Assembly (NCBI GenBank): GCA_016703535.1
Contig: JADJBV010000001.1
Coordinates: 4,516,001 to 4,580,000 of the forward strand
Direction: 5' to 3'
DNA length: 64,000 nt
Origin: Deltaproteobacteria bacterium
GTDB taxonomy: Bacteria > Myxococcota > Kuafuiibacteriia > Kuafuiibacteriales > Kuafuiibacteriaceae
A model generated the notes under the pieces. It did not search any database. It saw only the letters and a list, made by a program, of their open reading frames with translations, and had not been told where the DNA came from. The first letter of the stretch is position 1; each line of letters starts with the position of its first letter. The position numbers were made by a program, and so were the translations under genes. Shown here piece after piece: positions 1 through 9,727 of this stretch.

Positions 1-1
1 C

Positions 2-355
2 ACCTTGGACGACGACTCGGTGTCGCGGAAACACGCCGTGTTGACCCGAGACGAACGGGGTTATTTTCGCCTGACCGATCTCGGATCCAAAAACGGAATC
101 CACTTCGCCGATCGAACGGTGCGCCGCCTCAACCTGGTGGACGGCGACGAGTTCGCGATCGGCAAAGCCCACTTCGTCTTTCACGCCGAGATGAAGCGCT
201 TCGAGGCGCCGCCCGAAGGCAGCCTGGTCCCGCGGCCCCGGCAAGACTCGGTTTTTGCGGACGTCTCCATCCCCCGCCCCCAGGCCGAAGACGGTGATTT
301 TGGGGAAGACGCGGCCCGGGGCAGCGGCATCCCGGATCCCGCCGAACCGCGCTGA
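2..355 (+). CDS. FHA-domain protein, 5' end outside the window
   Basis: This is the C-terminal part of a forkhead-associated domain, a phosphothreonine-binding module used with Ser/Thr kinases. The visible part opens with the conserved S-R-K-H-A motif and continues with L-G-S-K-N-G, the two loops that contact the phosphopeptide. A predicted beta-rich stretch ends near residue 65, followed by about 50 residues of acidic, proline-rich tail. The frame is open from base 2, so the start lies upstream; a TTG at 5 is probably internal. Stop TGA is at 353-355. The FHA assignment is firm, but the partner kinase and process cannot be told from this fragment. Confidence 0.85.
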   Translation, partial: TLDDDSVSRKHAVLTRDERGYFRLTDLGSKNGIHFADRTVRRLNLVDGDEFAIGKAHFVFHAEMKRFEAPPEGSLVPRPRQDSVFADVSIPRPQAEDGDFGEDAARGSGIPDPAEPR

Positions 356-524
356 CCCACCTTCGCTTCCAAGTTATTGATTATTAAGGATTTTTTTAGC
401 CAAACCTCCCGATGGACCATCGGACCGGAGACCCTCGGCATCGTCCCACCTTTCCTCTTGCCGCCCCACCCCTCGAGGTCCATAGCAGGGCCGGGTGCCA
501 ACCGTCGGCACGAGGAGATAGGTT

Positions 525-1925
525 ATGAAGTCCGAGCTCAACTCACTGTTCGCGATGGGGATCGCCGCTGCGTTTACGTTCGCCTGCGGATCCCCCGCCC
601 CCGAGGTCGTCGAGGAAGATGAAGACGCGATCTCGGCCTCGACCCCCGCCTTCGTCTCGCTGCGCCACGACGATCGGCGCTGCATCTCGCCCTTGTGCGG
701 CGGCTACTGGCTCAAGGACCTGAACCGCAACCGGGCCGAGGTGTACGTCTCCGGCCTCGACTTCAGCCAGTCCGGCTTCGACGAAGCGACCATCACCTTG
801 ATCCAAGAGACCAGCCTCGATGAGCTGGTGCTGCAGGGTGTTTTGGGCCCGCGTGAGCAACAGTACCGGACCCGGGCCCTGATGGTGCAAGGCGCCTGGC
901 GCGGCCTGCCTGGGGTGGTGCGGAGCGCCAGCGACAAGTTCTATTCGGTGACCAGCAACGATCCGCCGATCCAGTGCTTCGCTGCGCCGTGCAACAACGA
1001 CGTCGCCACCTTGCTCAACCGGACCACCACCCGGGGCTTCACCGGCGTCGACGTCGGGGGTGTGGTGCGCAACTTCGTCGATCCCGCCTTCGTCACCAGC
1101 CAGGTCGAGCGCTACGGCGCCTTGGTCGCGGGCCACTTTGAAAACGGCGTGCGGCACGCCGCCGGAACCGAAAGCCTGTTGGTCGCCAGCCAGGTGTACT
1201 TGAGCCTGCCGAGCCAGCGGGTCCCCTGCCCCTTGTTCCCGATCGCCCAGTGCCCCGAAGGTTTGGTCAACGTCTTCACCCGCAACGCGGACCGCTGCAC
1301 GATCCCCGCGGGCTGCGCCGAGCAGCTCTTTTGCCCCCAGTTCATCCCCAGCTGCGACGAGGGCTACACCATGGAGTCGTGGACCGGCGGCTCGGGTTGC
1401 CCGGCCTTCGCCTGCGACCCGACCTTCCTCTCGCCGCCGCCTCCGCCTTCGCGCTGCCAACACGTGCGCTGCGCCGCCGGCTTCCACTGCGTCGACGAAG
1501 GGGACGAGGTCTGCGTGCCCAACCTGACCTGCGCGCTGGTGTTGTGTGCGGTGGGCAACCGCTGCGTCGAGCCGGACGGCGGGGATGCTTACTGCGCCCC
1601 CGAAGTTTGGGTGTCGGAGGTGGTCTCGGCCGCCAGCGCCAACCCGTACCGGAACAACGAACGCCAGGAGTGGATCTTCACCAGCGACGTCCCGGACACC
1701 AACGCGGTGCGCCTGCACTTTAGCCGCTTCGACCTGGAGTCGGGCTGGGACTTCGTGACCATCTACGACCCGGCCGGCAACGAGTTGGCCCGCTACACCG
1801 GTGTTTTGGGTGAGTTCACCACCGACGCCTTCGCCGGCGCCGAGGTCCGCATCGTGTTCACCACCGACCGTTCGGTGACCCGGAGCGGCTTCGAGATCGA
1901 CCGGGCCGACGCCCGCACCCCGTAG
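525..1925 (+). CDS. DUF6748-like lipoprotein with C-terminal CUB-like domain
   Basis: A 466-residue secreted lipoprotein. The signal peptide ends in a lipobox-like F-A-C-G (Cys about residue 21). Residues about 40-210 carry a cysteine-containing domain with D-D-R-R-C and S-P-L-C-G-G-Y that I recognise as DUF6748-like, a family common in Myxococcota and without known function. A Cys-rich middle (about 220-350) follows, then a beta-sandwich of about 100 residues resembling a CUB or P-domain (W-I-F-T-S-D, W-D-F-V-T-I-Y-D). The ATG has GAGGAG seven bases upstream, which supports this start. It probably sits on the outer membrane surface. It appears monocistronic, since a strong hairpin follows. 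Confidence 0.75.
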   Translation: MKSELNSLFAMGIAAAFTFACGSPAPEVVEEDEDAISASTPAFVSLRHDDRRCISPLCGGYWLKDLNRNRAEVYVSGLDFSQSGFDEATITLIQETSLDELVLQGVLGPREQQYRTRALMVQGAWRGLPGVVRSASDKFYSVTSNDPPIQCFAAPCNNDVATLLNRTTTRGFTGVDVGGVVRNFVDPAFVTSQVERYGALVAGHFENGVRHAAGTESLLVASQVYLSLPSQRVPCPLFPIAQCPEGLVNVFTRNADRCTIPAGCAEQLFCPQFIPSCDEGYTMESWTGGSGCPAFACDPTFLSPPPPPSRCQHVRCAAGFHCVDEGDEVCVPNLTCALVLCAVGNRCVEPDGGDAYCAPEVWVSEVVSAASANPYRNNERQEWIFTSDVPDTNAVRLHFSRFDLESGWDFVTIYDPAGNELARYTGVLGEFTTDAFAGAEVRIVFTTDRSVTRSGFEIDRADARTP

Positions 1926-1946
1926 CCCAAGTGGTTTAGGGCTGGG

Positions 1947-1979
1947 CCAGGGCCCCCCTGAAATAGGCGGGGGCCCTGG
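1947..1979. terminator. GC-rich hairpin after the DUF6748-like gene
   Basis: CCAGGGCCCCC (1947-1957) pairs perfectly with GGGGGCCCTGG (1969-1979) across an 11-base loop, 21 bases after the stop codon. There is no T-run, so intrinsic termination is likely but not certain. It separates this gene from the protease gene that starts 26 bases later. Confidence 0.6.
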
Positions 1980-2005
1980 AGGGTTCACTTCTCCAGCACA
2001 GCACT

Positions 2006-3391
<1,386 letters not shown>

Positions 3392-3401
3392 GCTGGCCCC
3401 G

Positions 3402-4139
3402 ATGACCATCGACGGCGTAGACGAGCTGGAAGGATTGAAGCGGGCGGGGCGGGCGGTGGCCGAGGCCCGGGACCAGATGTTGGCCTCGGTGACCGCCGGC
3501 ATCAGCACCCAGGAGCTCGACGAGATCGGTCGAGAGGTGTTGCGTCGCCACGGCGCTCGATCGGCGCCCCAGCTGGCCTACAACTTCCCGGGGACCACCT
3601 GCATCAGCGTCAACGACGAGTTGGCCCACGGCATCCCGTCCTCCCGCCGCCTCAAGGACGGTGACCTGATCAACATCGACGTCTCGGCCGAACTCGACGG
3701 TTATTGGGCCGACAGCGGCGCCAGCGCTCCGGTCGGGGTCGTCGCCCCTCGCCTTCAGCAGCTCCTCGACGCCACCCGCCGCGCCCAGGCCGAAGCGATG
3801 GACGAAGCCCGAGCCGGCCGCCCCCTCTCGGGCATCGGCAAGGTGGTCGAACGCCGGGCCAAACGCCACGGCTTCTTCGTGATCAAGAACCTCTGCGGTC
3901 ACGGCGTCGGACGACACATCCACGAAGATCCCCAGGTCAGCAGCGTCTACGATCCCCGGGATCGGACCCAACTTTGGGAGGGTCTGGTGATCACCATCGA
4001 GCCCTTCCTCACCACCCGCGCCACCCGGGCGGTGGACTCGGGTGACGGCTGGACCTTGCGCACCCCCGACGGCAGCTTGGGTGCCCAGTTCGAGCACACC
4101 TTGGTGATCACCAAAGGTGCGCCGATCATCGTCACTTGA
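3402..4139 (+). CDS. map: Methionine aminopeptidase, type I
   Basis: A 245-residue cytoplasmic metallopeptidase that removes the initiator methionine from nascent proteins. All five metal ligands are visible: Asp93 (N-I-D-V), Asp104 (Y-W-A-D), His167 (C-G-H-G-V-G), Glu200 (T-I-E-P) and Glu231 (Q-F-E-H), plus substrate-binding His76 (L-A-H-G-I). There is no N-terminal zinc-finger extension. I chose the ATG at 3402 because earlier in-frame starts fall inside the protease gene and the homology begins just after this Met. The downstream lipoprotein gene begins 95 bases after the stop. Confidence 0.95.
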   Translation: MTIDGVDELEGLKRAGRAVAEARDQMLASVTAGISTQELDEIGREVLRRHGARSAPQLAYNFPGTTCISVNDELAHGIPSSRRLKDGDLINIDVSAELDGYWADSGASAPVGVVAPRLQQLLDATRRAQAEAMDEARAGRPLSGIGKVVERRAKRHGFFVIKNLCGHGVGRHIHEDPQVSSVYDPRDRTQLWEGLVITIEPFLTTRATRAVDSGDGWTLRTPDGSLGAQFEHTLVITKGAPIIVT

Positions 4140-4148
4140 GACGCGATT

Positions 4149-4164
4149 GAGACCCGGAGGTCTC
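4149..4164. terminator. Small hairpin after map
   Basis: GAGACC (4149-4154) and GGTCTC (4159-4164) form a six-base stem with a four-base loop, ten bases after the map stop. A second weak stem, GAGGG/CCCTC, follows at about 4170-4186. Neither has a T-run; assignment as a terminator rests on position only. Confidence 0.3.
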
Positions 4165-4234
4165 GAACGAGGGCTCCGGTCCCTCAGCCTCCCGCGTCTT
4201 GACCGGGCCGCACCGTCGTCCGATCAGCAGAGGG

Positions 4235-6391
4235 ATGCGGCGGCTCCTGCTCTTCTGTTTGGGTGCGTGGGGCTGCACGGAAGGACCGCCGCCCGGGGGG
4301 CCCTCCGCTCCCGATCTCGGCGGCGCCGCCTTCTTCGACGCGGAGCTGGCGGACGTCGAGGTGCCTCCCGTCGACGCCGGCACGCCGGACCTCGGCCCAG
4401 GGGACAGCGGCTCGCCGGGACAACTATCTGGGCCGATGCAAGTTGCCTTGCCTTTTGTCTTGGCGGGCGCGGGTGGGACCTCCGCGGCGGTCACCTTGTT
4501 AAACCTGGGTGACGCAGAGCTGAGCGACCTGGTGCTTCAGATCTCCAACGGTCCATTTACGATCGAGGCTCCGCCCGGCCGGATCTCGGGCCAGGACCAG
4601 GCGACGCTGCTGGTTCGACACCCGGGTGGGGCCCGGCCAGCGATCGACGCCGCGCGCCTCGAAGTTCGTAGCGGAGCCTCGACGTGGACGATCGAACTCC
4701 ACGCGGTGATCGGTGATCCCGACCTGCCGGAGGCGACCTGGGAGGAGGTGTCGCTGGCCCAGAACCAGGTGGCGGGCCGCGGCGCCACGGTGCGGCTGCC
4801 CAGCGCGCCCTTCCCAGCCCCGGGGCGGAGCTGGAGCGACGACCGCGTCCACATCTTCGTGCCTGACAACTACCCGACCGACCGCGCGATCAACCTCCTC
4901 CTCCACTTTCACGGCTTCGGAACCACTTTGGCCGATACGTTGGTGGCCCACCGCTACCGAGAGCAGGTCTACGCCAGCGGCGCCGCAGCGGTCTTGGTAG
5001 TGCCCCAAGGTCCGGTCTCTGCCCAAAGCGGAGACTTCGGCAAGTTGATGTCTCCGGCCGGGACCGCGGCGCTCCTGGAGCACGTCCGAATGTTGCTCTA
5101 CCGAGACGGCCTGAACCTCAACCCGACCCGCGGCGAACTCTACCTGAGCGCCCACTCGGGGGGATATCAAGCGGTGGCCGCCAACCTCGATCCGACGTTG
5201 GAGGTGGCCGGGGTCGAGCTCTTCGACGCCCTCTACGGCGAACGCGCCACCTTCCGGGGCTTCGTCCGGGCCAACGGCCGCCTTCGCTCCAACTACAGCC
5301 AAAGCGGCGGCACCTTGGCGCAGAACCAGGCGCTCCGCGATGAGCTGCTCGCCTTGGGGCTCTCGGTCGATGAACGGGGGAGCGGTCACGGGTTGCGAGA
5401 CGCCGCCGCGGTGATCACCTTCGCGCCCACCACCCACAACTTGGTCACTCGCTACCGGGGGGCCTACGGCGAGTGGCTCCGCTACTTGGCGCCGGGCCGA
5501 CGCGGCCCCCGGCCGGAGCTGCTGTCGGTGCTCCCGATCGCTTCGCAAGCCAGCTTGCACTGGCGAGCCCCCGCCGATCCGGCGGTCATCGGCTGGCGCG
5601 TCGAACGTGGAGATCGGGGCCAATGGGCGGTGGCCGCGGACGTCGCTGCCGAACTCGATCGCGCGGAGGTCCCCTTGGGCGGCGGCGGCCAGTTCCGGGT
5701 CCGAGCCCTGCTCCTGGGCGACGCCGAGACCACCCCCAGCGACACCTACCGAGCCGATCCCGATCCGGGGGCGCTGATCGTCGACGGCTTCGACCGGATC
5801 ATCGGCGGCGGTTACTCCGGCTTGGCCCACGACTTCGCGGCGCGGGTGGCCGAGGTGTGGGGGCCGGCGGCGACCATCGGGCACCGCGCCCTCGATGAGG
5901 GAACGGTTCAGCTCGAGGGTTGGCCGCTGGTGCTCTGGTTGGCCGGGGATCAGTCTCGAGACGATCTGAGCGTGTCCCCGGCCGAGGCCGCCGCGGTCCG
6001 CGCCTACCTGGAGGGCGGCGGTCGATTTTTGGTCTCAGGGAGTGAGGTGGCCTACGACCTGGTCGCCCGAGACCCCAACTTCTTGGCTCAGCTGGGTGCA
6101 AGTTATCTTGCAGACTCCAACCCCGCCCGAGAGGTGAGCGGGGCAGGCGCCTTGGCCGGACTGGGATCCTTCAGCTTCGGCGGTCCAGGTGCCCCCTACG
6201 CCGTCGGTTATCCGGACGTCCTCGGGACAACGGCGGCGTCCGAAGTGGTCTTGCGATACCCCGACGGGCAGGCGGCGGCGGTCGGGATCCCGGGTCAGAC
6301 GGTGGTGCTCGGCTTCCCCATCGAGACCCTCGATGACCCGGAGGCGCTCCGACGACTCCTGGCGGCGCTTCGGCAGTTCCTCGGGGGCTGA
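4235..6391 (+). CDS. Large secreted lipoprotein with alpha/beta-hydrolase-like domain and C-terminal amidotransferase-fold-like domain
   Basis: A 718-residue lipoprotein with signal peptide and lipobox G-A-W-G-C at its start. The region about 65-150 is beta-rich and resembles an immunoglobulin-like module. From about 205 a hydrolase-like segment begins: H-F-H-G-F-G (oxyanion loop type), then S-A-H-S-G-G-Y near residue 308, a variant of the G-x-S-x-G nucleophile elbow. A fibronectin-III-like stretch occupies about 430-505. The end (from about 512, V-D-G-F-D-R) resembles the glutamine-amidotransferase-fold tail found on some secreted hydrolases and xanthan-lyase-like proteins. The ATG at 4235 gives the signal peptide. 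Substrate is unknown; a carbohydrate or peptide ester is possible. It converges with the next gene, 11 bases apart. Confidence 0.65.
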   Translation: MRRLLLFCLGAWGCTEGPPPGGPSAPDLGGAAFFDAELADVEVPPVDAGTPDLGPGDSGSPGQLSGPMQVALPFVLAGAGGTSAAVTLLNLGDAELSDLVLQISNGPFTIEAPPGRISGQDQATLLVRHPGGARPAIDAARLEVRSGASTWTIELHAVIGDPDLPEATWEEVSLAQNQVAGRGATVRLPSAPFPAPGRSWSDDRVHIFVPDNYPTDRAINLLLHFHGFGTTLADTLVAHRYREQVYASGAAAVLVVPQGPVSAQSGDFGKLMSPAGTAALLEHVRMLLYRDGLNLNPTRGELYLSAHSGGYQAVAANLDPTLEVAGVELFDALYGERATFRGFVRANGRLRSNYSQSGGTLAQNQALRDELLALGLSVDERGSGHGLRDAAAVITFAPTTHNLVTRYRGAYGEWLRYLAPGRRGPRPELLSVLPIASQASLHWRAPADPAVIGWRVERGDRGQWAVAADVAAELDRAEVPLGGGGQFRVRALLLGDAETTPSDTYRADPDPGALIVDGFDRIIGGGYSGLAHDFAARVAEVWGPAATIGHRALDEGTVQLEGWPLVLWLAGDQSRDDLSVSPAEAAAVRAYLEGGGRFLVSGSEVAYDLVARDPNFLAQLGASYLADSNPAREVSGAGALAGLGSFSFGGPGAPYAVGYPDVLGTTAASEVVLRYPDGQAAAVGIPGQTVVLGFPIETLDDPEALRRLLAALRQFLGG
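4438..4451. repeat. GCAAG-N4-CTTGC palindrome, copy 1
   Basis: Spacer TTGC; inside the hydrolase-like lipoprotein gene. CAA is in frame (M-Q-V-A-L-P). Confidence 0.85.
5545..5558. repeat. GCAAG-N4-CTTGC palindrome, copy 2
   Basis: Spacer CCAG; same gene as copy 1, in the same codon phase (S-Q-A-S-L-H). Confidence 0.85.
6098..6111. repeat. GCAAG-N4-CTTGC palindrome, copy 3
   Basis: Spacer TTAT; third copy in the hydrolase-like gene and the only copy in another codon phase (G-A-S-Y-L-A), which argues the site is selected as DNA. Confidence 0.85.
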
Positions 6392-6402
6392 GCCCCGGAC
6401 GA

Positions 6403-8691
6403 TCACCGGCCGGGTTGGTCGTCGAGGGCACAATAAACCCGGGACTCTCGCTGGCAGCGACCACACCGAAGGCGCGCCACCCAGACCTCCCTCTCGTCAA
6501 AGCGTACCGCCTCTCCGCCCAACAACGCTGCACCTTTGGCGGCACAAGCTCCGCAGGAGAGCCGGGTCAGGCGCCCCTCCAGGTCCGCCCGATTGGAGAC
6601 GCGGATGGGGCGTTCGGGGGCGTCGCCTTCGGCGTGAGCCAACTTCTGGCGGTACTTTCTCCGTCGCCCCCAGGCCGGGAGGGCCGTCAAGGCACGTCGC
6701 CCCATGACCCAGGCGAAGACCACACCCACGGTGAGCGCGATGTAGCCGAACCCCCGTCCCGATGAGGAGCTCCGTCCAGTGGTGCGGTAGCTGATCGAAT
6801 AGCCGAGCGCGTCCTTGGCCCGCTCGAGGTCCTGCAAGTAGCCCTGCACCTTGGCCGCGGGGAGGTGGTCCACGAGCGAACGGTACTCGTAGTCGAGGGA
6901 AAGCGTCTGCCCCAAGAACCGGGTCGATCGGGTCACCCGAAAGGCCTCCGCCGCCACTTCGGAGCTCCGGTCCTCAATGTCCCAGTCCGAGTCGGGGAGC
7001 TTGACCCGCACCTGATGAACCACCCGCAGCGGGTGCTGCACCGCGAGGGGGAGCTTGCGGAGGACGACCTGCGGCGCGGACAAGGGGTCGTGGGCGATCG
7101 AGTCGGCGTAGAAGTCCCGGGAGGTCCCGTCCCAGAACTTATCGATGACGTAGCGTTCCTCGATCATGAACTGGTTGCGCGCCTCATCATTTACGATCTC
7201 AACCGGCCCCAGCGAACGGATCGACCGATCGCTCTTGGCGTAGAAGTTGAGGGCGTCGCGGGTCATGGTCTCGCGATCGGTTGTGACCAACCTCGACCGC
7301 TGGTGGGCCGCCTCATCGCCCCAGTACATTGTCTTGACGGTGAAGGGGACGGCCGAGTGGTAGTCCTTGACCTCGTAGCTCTCCTCGACCCGATACCCAC
7401 TCTCTTGAGCTGCGGATGGAATCTCGACCAGGCCCTTGGAGTCCGGCGCCAAGATCAAAGCCCGCTCGAAGCGCAACGAGGGCAGGGCCGAAAGATCGCC
7501 CGCGGAGTTGTCGTCGGTCGCGTCAATGAACCAGGCGCGATCCTGAAAGCGCAAAGTAACGATCGCGTGATCGAAGGCGATGGCTGACGGCCAGAGCGGA
7601 TCGAGGCCCCGTCGACGGGTGGTGCTCACCAAGGTGGGGTAGGCCTCAAAGCCCAGGTGACGCAGCAGATGCGCGAGCAGGTACGACTTATCCTTGCAGT
7701 CGCCAAAGCGCCGCTCCATGACCAAGGAAGGTGGACTCGGCTCGTACGATCCGCGTCCCATCTCCATCCCCAGGTACCGCACCTCCCGCTGGGCAAACCG
7801 GATGGCGCTCAAGATCCGCTCCTCCGGGTCGGGCTCGGCAGCCCACCGCTCGATCGCGGCCGAAAGGGGCGTCCCGGGCGCCACCGCGACCTCCGGGTAC
7901 AACGGGCGGGCCCACTCAACGATCTCGGACCAGTGCTGAGCGTCGCTAAGCTGCAAGAAAGGACGGACGGGATACCAGGCTGGCACTCGGTCTTCGAACG
8001 GCACCACCGGCACCTGCGTTCGAGTCCACTGATACTCATGCACCGGGCCGTCGCGGCGAACCTGGGGCTCGAGTTCAGCGCCGATCGTGCGGTAGTAGAG
8101 GGGCCGTTCGGCGGGCCACAACAGTCGGTACCGCCAGCGGCCCACGGTGGAGCGGCCGGCGAGGCTGACCTCGTCGGTGAAGTGTGGATCCAACACCGGG
8201 TTCTCGCCCATGATGGTGTAGCTCACTTCGACGAGGTCTCCCTGGCGGACGTCCTCCAGGAACAGGAGGGCGGTGAGGCGACCGTTGTAGATCCGGGCCG
8301 AGAGGTCACTCTCCTCCTGGATCACCTTAAGGGCTGGCCACCGCAACGCGTCGATCCGGTCCGGGCCTCGCCAGATCACAACTTGATGCAGGATCAAGCG
8401 CTGGTAGGACGGGTCGTAGCTGATGGAGACCTCGGCGACGTGTTCGAGTCCTTGTTGAGCCACGACTTGGCGTAGGGACCGTTGGTAGACCTCCACCTCT
8501 GGGCCCACGGCTCGGACCTGCTGATCCCAGACCGAGTAGTAGACCCCGTCGCGGGTCCCTTCCGCGGGGACGGGCTCCGGCCCTGGATCGAGTCGGGTGA
8601 TCCAGTCGGGTTCGGGGCCTCCCGTGGGCGCGGGCCCGAGCTCGGCGGCGTTGGCGATCCCCAAGAGCCCGATCAGCAGGATCGAGGACAC
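6403..8691 (-). CDS. DUF3857 / transglutaminase-like membrane protein with C-terminal zinc-ribbon-like tail
   Basis: A 762-residue protein starting with GTG and a cleavable signal peptide. DUF3857 covers about 50-230 and a transglutaminase-like core about 270-400. The papain-like triad is present: Cys in G-D-C-K-D-K-S (about 331), His in F-D-H-A-I (about 374) and Asp in F-I-D-A-T (about 389). A second beta-rich domain follows, then one transmembrane helix (G-Y-I-A-L-T-V-G-V-V-F-A-W) and a cytoplasmic tail with C-G-A-C and C-G-R-C that looks like a zinc ribbon. The family's enzymatic role is unproven; periplasmic amide or peptide chemistry is inferred. The zinc-ribbon tail is not something I know from this family. 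Confidence 0.8.
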   Translation of the reverse strand: MSSILLIGLLGIANAAELGPAPTGGPEPDWITRLDPGPEPVPAEGTRDGVYYSVWDQQVRAVGPEVEVYQRSLRQVVAQQGLEHVAEVSISYDPSYQRLILHQVVIWRGPDRIDALRWPALKVIQEESDLSARIYNGRLTALLFLEDVRQGDLVEVSYTIMGENPVLDPHFTDEVSLAGRSTVGRWRYRLLWPAERPLYYRTIGAELEPQVRRDGPVHEYQWTRTQVPVVPFEDRVPAWYPVRPFLQLSDAQHWSEIVEWARPLYPEVAVAPGTPLSAAIERWAAEPDPEERILSAIRFAQREVRYLGMEMGRGSYEPSPPSLVMERRFGDCKDKSYLLAHLLRHLGFEAYPTLVSTTRRRGLDPLWPSAIAFDHAIVTLRFQDRAWFIDATDDNSAGDLSALPSLRFERALILAPDSKGLVEIPSAAQESGYRVEESYEVKDYHSAVPFTVKTMYWGDEAAHQRSRLVTTDRETMTRDALNFYAKSDRSIRSLGPVEIVNDEARNQFMIEERYVIDKFWDGTSRDFYADSIAHDPLSAPQVVLRKLPLAVQHPLRVVHQVRVKLPDSDWDIEDRSSEVAAEAFRVTRSTRFLGQTLSLDYEYRSLVDHLPAAKVQGYLQDLERAKDALGYSISYRTTGRSSSSGRGFGYIALTVGVVFAWVMGRRALTALPAWGRRRKYRQKLAHAEGDAPERPIRVSNRADLEGRLTRLSCGACAAKGAALLGGEAVRFDEREVWVARLRCGRCQRESRVYCALDDQPGR

Positions 8692-8764
8692 CCGGGTACC
8701 TGAGCTCGGTCGAGGGCGGAGATCAAGCCCGGTCGGGGCTCACCCCCCATGCGTCGAGGGCGGC

Positions 8765-9175
8765 TCAGCCCCGGGTGCGGCCGGGGTTGGCGAAGTGATG
8801 GGCCTTGATCGATCCCTCGGGGGCGGTGGCACCTTCGGTCGGCGCCTGCTTGACCACGTGGGCAAGTCCACCTTCGTGGGCGGCCTGGATCGCCTGGGCG
8901 GCCTGCTCCCGCAGTCGGAGTTTGGGACGCGCGCGATGGAGGGCCCGCAAGATCGCCGCGGCGGCGTCAGGAGATTGGTGTTCGTTGAAGAGCGTGGTGG
9001 CGGCCTCGAAGAGGGCCTGTACGCCCTCGGCTAACCGCGGATCGTCCCTGAAGGCGATCAGGCCCTCTACCAAGGCGGCCTCTCCTTGGCTGTCGAGCAG
9101 GTAACGCCCATCACCCTCGGCGTGGAGATGCCGCCGGCAAAGCTCGAGGAGGGGGAGCGACGCCGGCTCACTCAT
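8765..9175 (-). CDS. Hypothetical all-helical small protein
   Basis: 136 residues, no recognised domain. It is rich in Ala, Leu, Glu and Arg, with helices suggesting a short HEAT- or TPR-like bundle. The C-terminal 35 residues are low in hydrophobics. There is no signal peptide or membrane segment, so it is probably cytoplasmic or exported by another route. The ATG at 9175 lies one base from the stop of the upstream gene (9177), so the two are surely one transcript. The longer frame that runs upstream overlaps the neighbour and has no coding character. Confidence 0.55.
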   Translation of the reverse strand: MSEPASLPLLELCRRHLHAEGDGRYLLDSQGEAALVEGLIAFRDDPRLAEGVQALFEAATTLFNEHQSPDAAAAILRALHRARPKLRLREQAAQAIQAAHEGGLAHVVKQAPTEGATAPEGSIKAHHFANPGRTRG

Positions 9176-9176
9176 C

Positions 9177-9629
9177 TCAGAAGAGGTTTCGGAGCATGTT
9201 GCCCATGCTCGGGTTCTGCTTGTAGCGCTGGGCGTTGAGCGAGTCGTTGTACATCCCTCGAAGTTCGGAGGTGACCCCAGGTTTGAGGCCCGTGGCATCT
9301 CCGACGCACTGGATCATCTTGTGGACCTCGGCGGCCCGCTTGGGGTCCGACGCACCACCGACCGCTGCCGACGGCGGGACCAGCGGCGGCGCGCTCAACA
9401 TTGCGGTGCCCCGTTCTTGACCGGCCGCCATCCTGGTCGTGACGTGCCGGTCAAAGTTGATCAGGCCCTGCCGGATCTCGTTGGTGTCGCTGACCGCCCC
9501 CGTCGAAGCGCCCAGGGTCTGCGCGCAGGTTCGCATCTGTGCGATTCCATCACCCATGGTCTCGGGACTCTGCAGCGCTCGATCCACCAGGGCCTGTTGG
9601 CTGGAGACGACAACACCCTTCGAAATCAC
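9177..9629 (-). CDS. Hypothetical small protein, first gene of a divergent pair
   Basis: About 150 residues, function unknown. It has a helical N-terminal half with Q-A-L-V-D-R-A-L-Q, a Pro-rich middle (P-P-L-V-P-P-S) and a Lys/Asn-rich end. There is no signal peptide or membrane helix. I prefer the GTG at 9629 because the longer alternative (ATG at 9698) would place its start inside a 10-bp palindrome that looks regulatory; no good Shine-Dalgarno marks either start. The gene is divergent from the TPR/zincin gene at 9728 and cotranscribed with the next small gene. A chaperone or immunity-like partner role is possible but is only inferred from position. Confidence 0.5.
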   Translation of the reverse strand: MISKGVVVSSQQALVDRALQSPETMGDGIAQMRTCAQTLGASTGAVSDTNEIRQGLINFDRHVTTRMAAGQERGTAMLSAPPLVPPSAAVGGASDPKRAAEVHKMIQCVGDATGLKPGVTSELRGMYNDSLNAQRYKQNPSMGNMLRNLF

Positions 9630-9675
9630 TCCACAAATTGGAGACCTGCTCCGGCCCCTCCCGGTGCCCTCGAGG

Positions 9676-9701
9676 CGGATGCACCATCTCCGGTGCATCC
9701 G
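9676..9701. promoter_or_regulatory. 10-bp perfect inverted repeat between divergent genes
   Basis: CGGATGCACC (9676-9685) and GGTGCATCCG (9692-9701) are exact reverse complements with a six-base spacer. The site sits in the roughly 100-base divergent promoter region, 47 bases from one start and 27 from the other. That placement fits a dimeric regulator's operator controlling both directions; an RNA hairpin in either leader is the alternative. Confidence 0.5.
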
Positions 9702-9727
9702 TCGCCGGGTCGGTTGCTTCAGGTCGG

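Noticed and set aside
543..1988. Long open frame on the minus strand opposite the DUF6748-like gene, and many similar antisense frames elsewhere
   Set aside because: GC-rich codon use leaves the opposite strand open. These translations are Ala/Gly/Arg/Val-rich with no domain, no ribosome site and no conserved motif.
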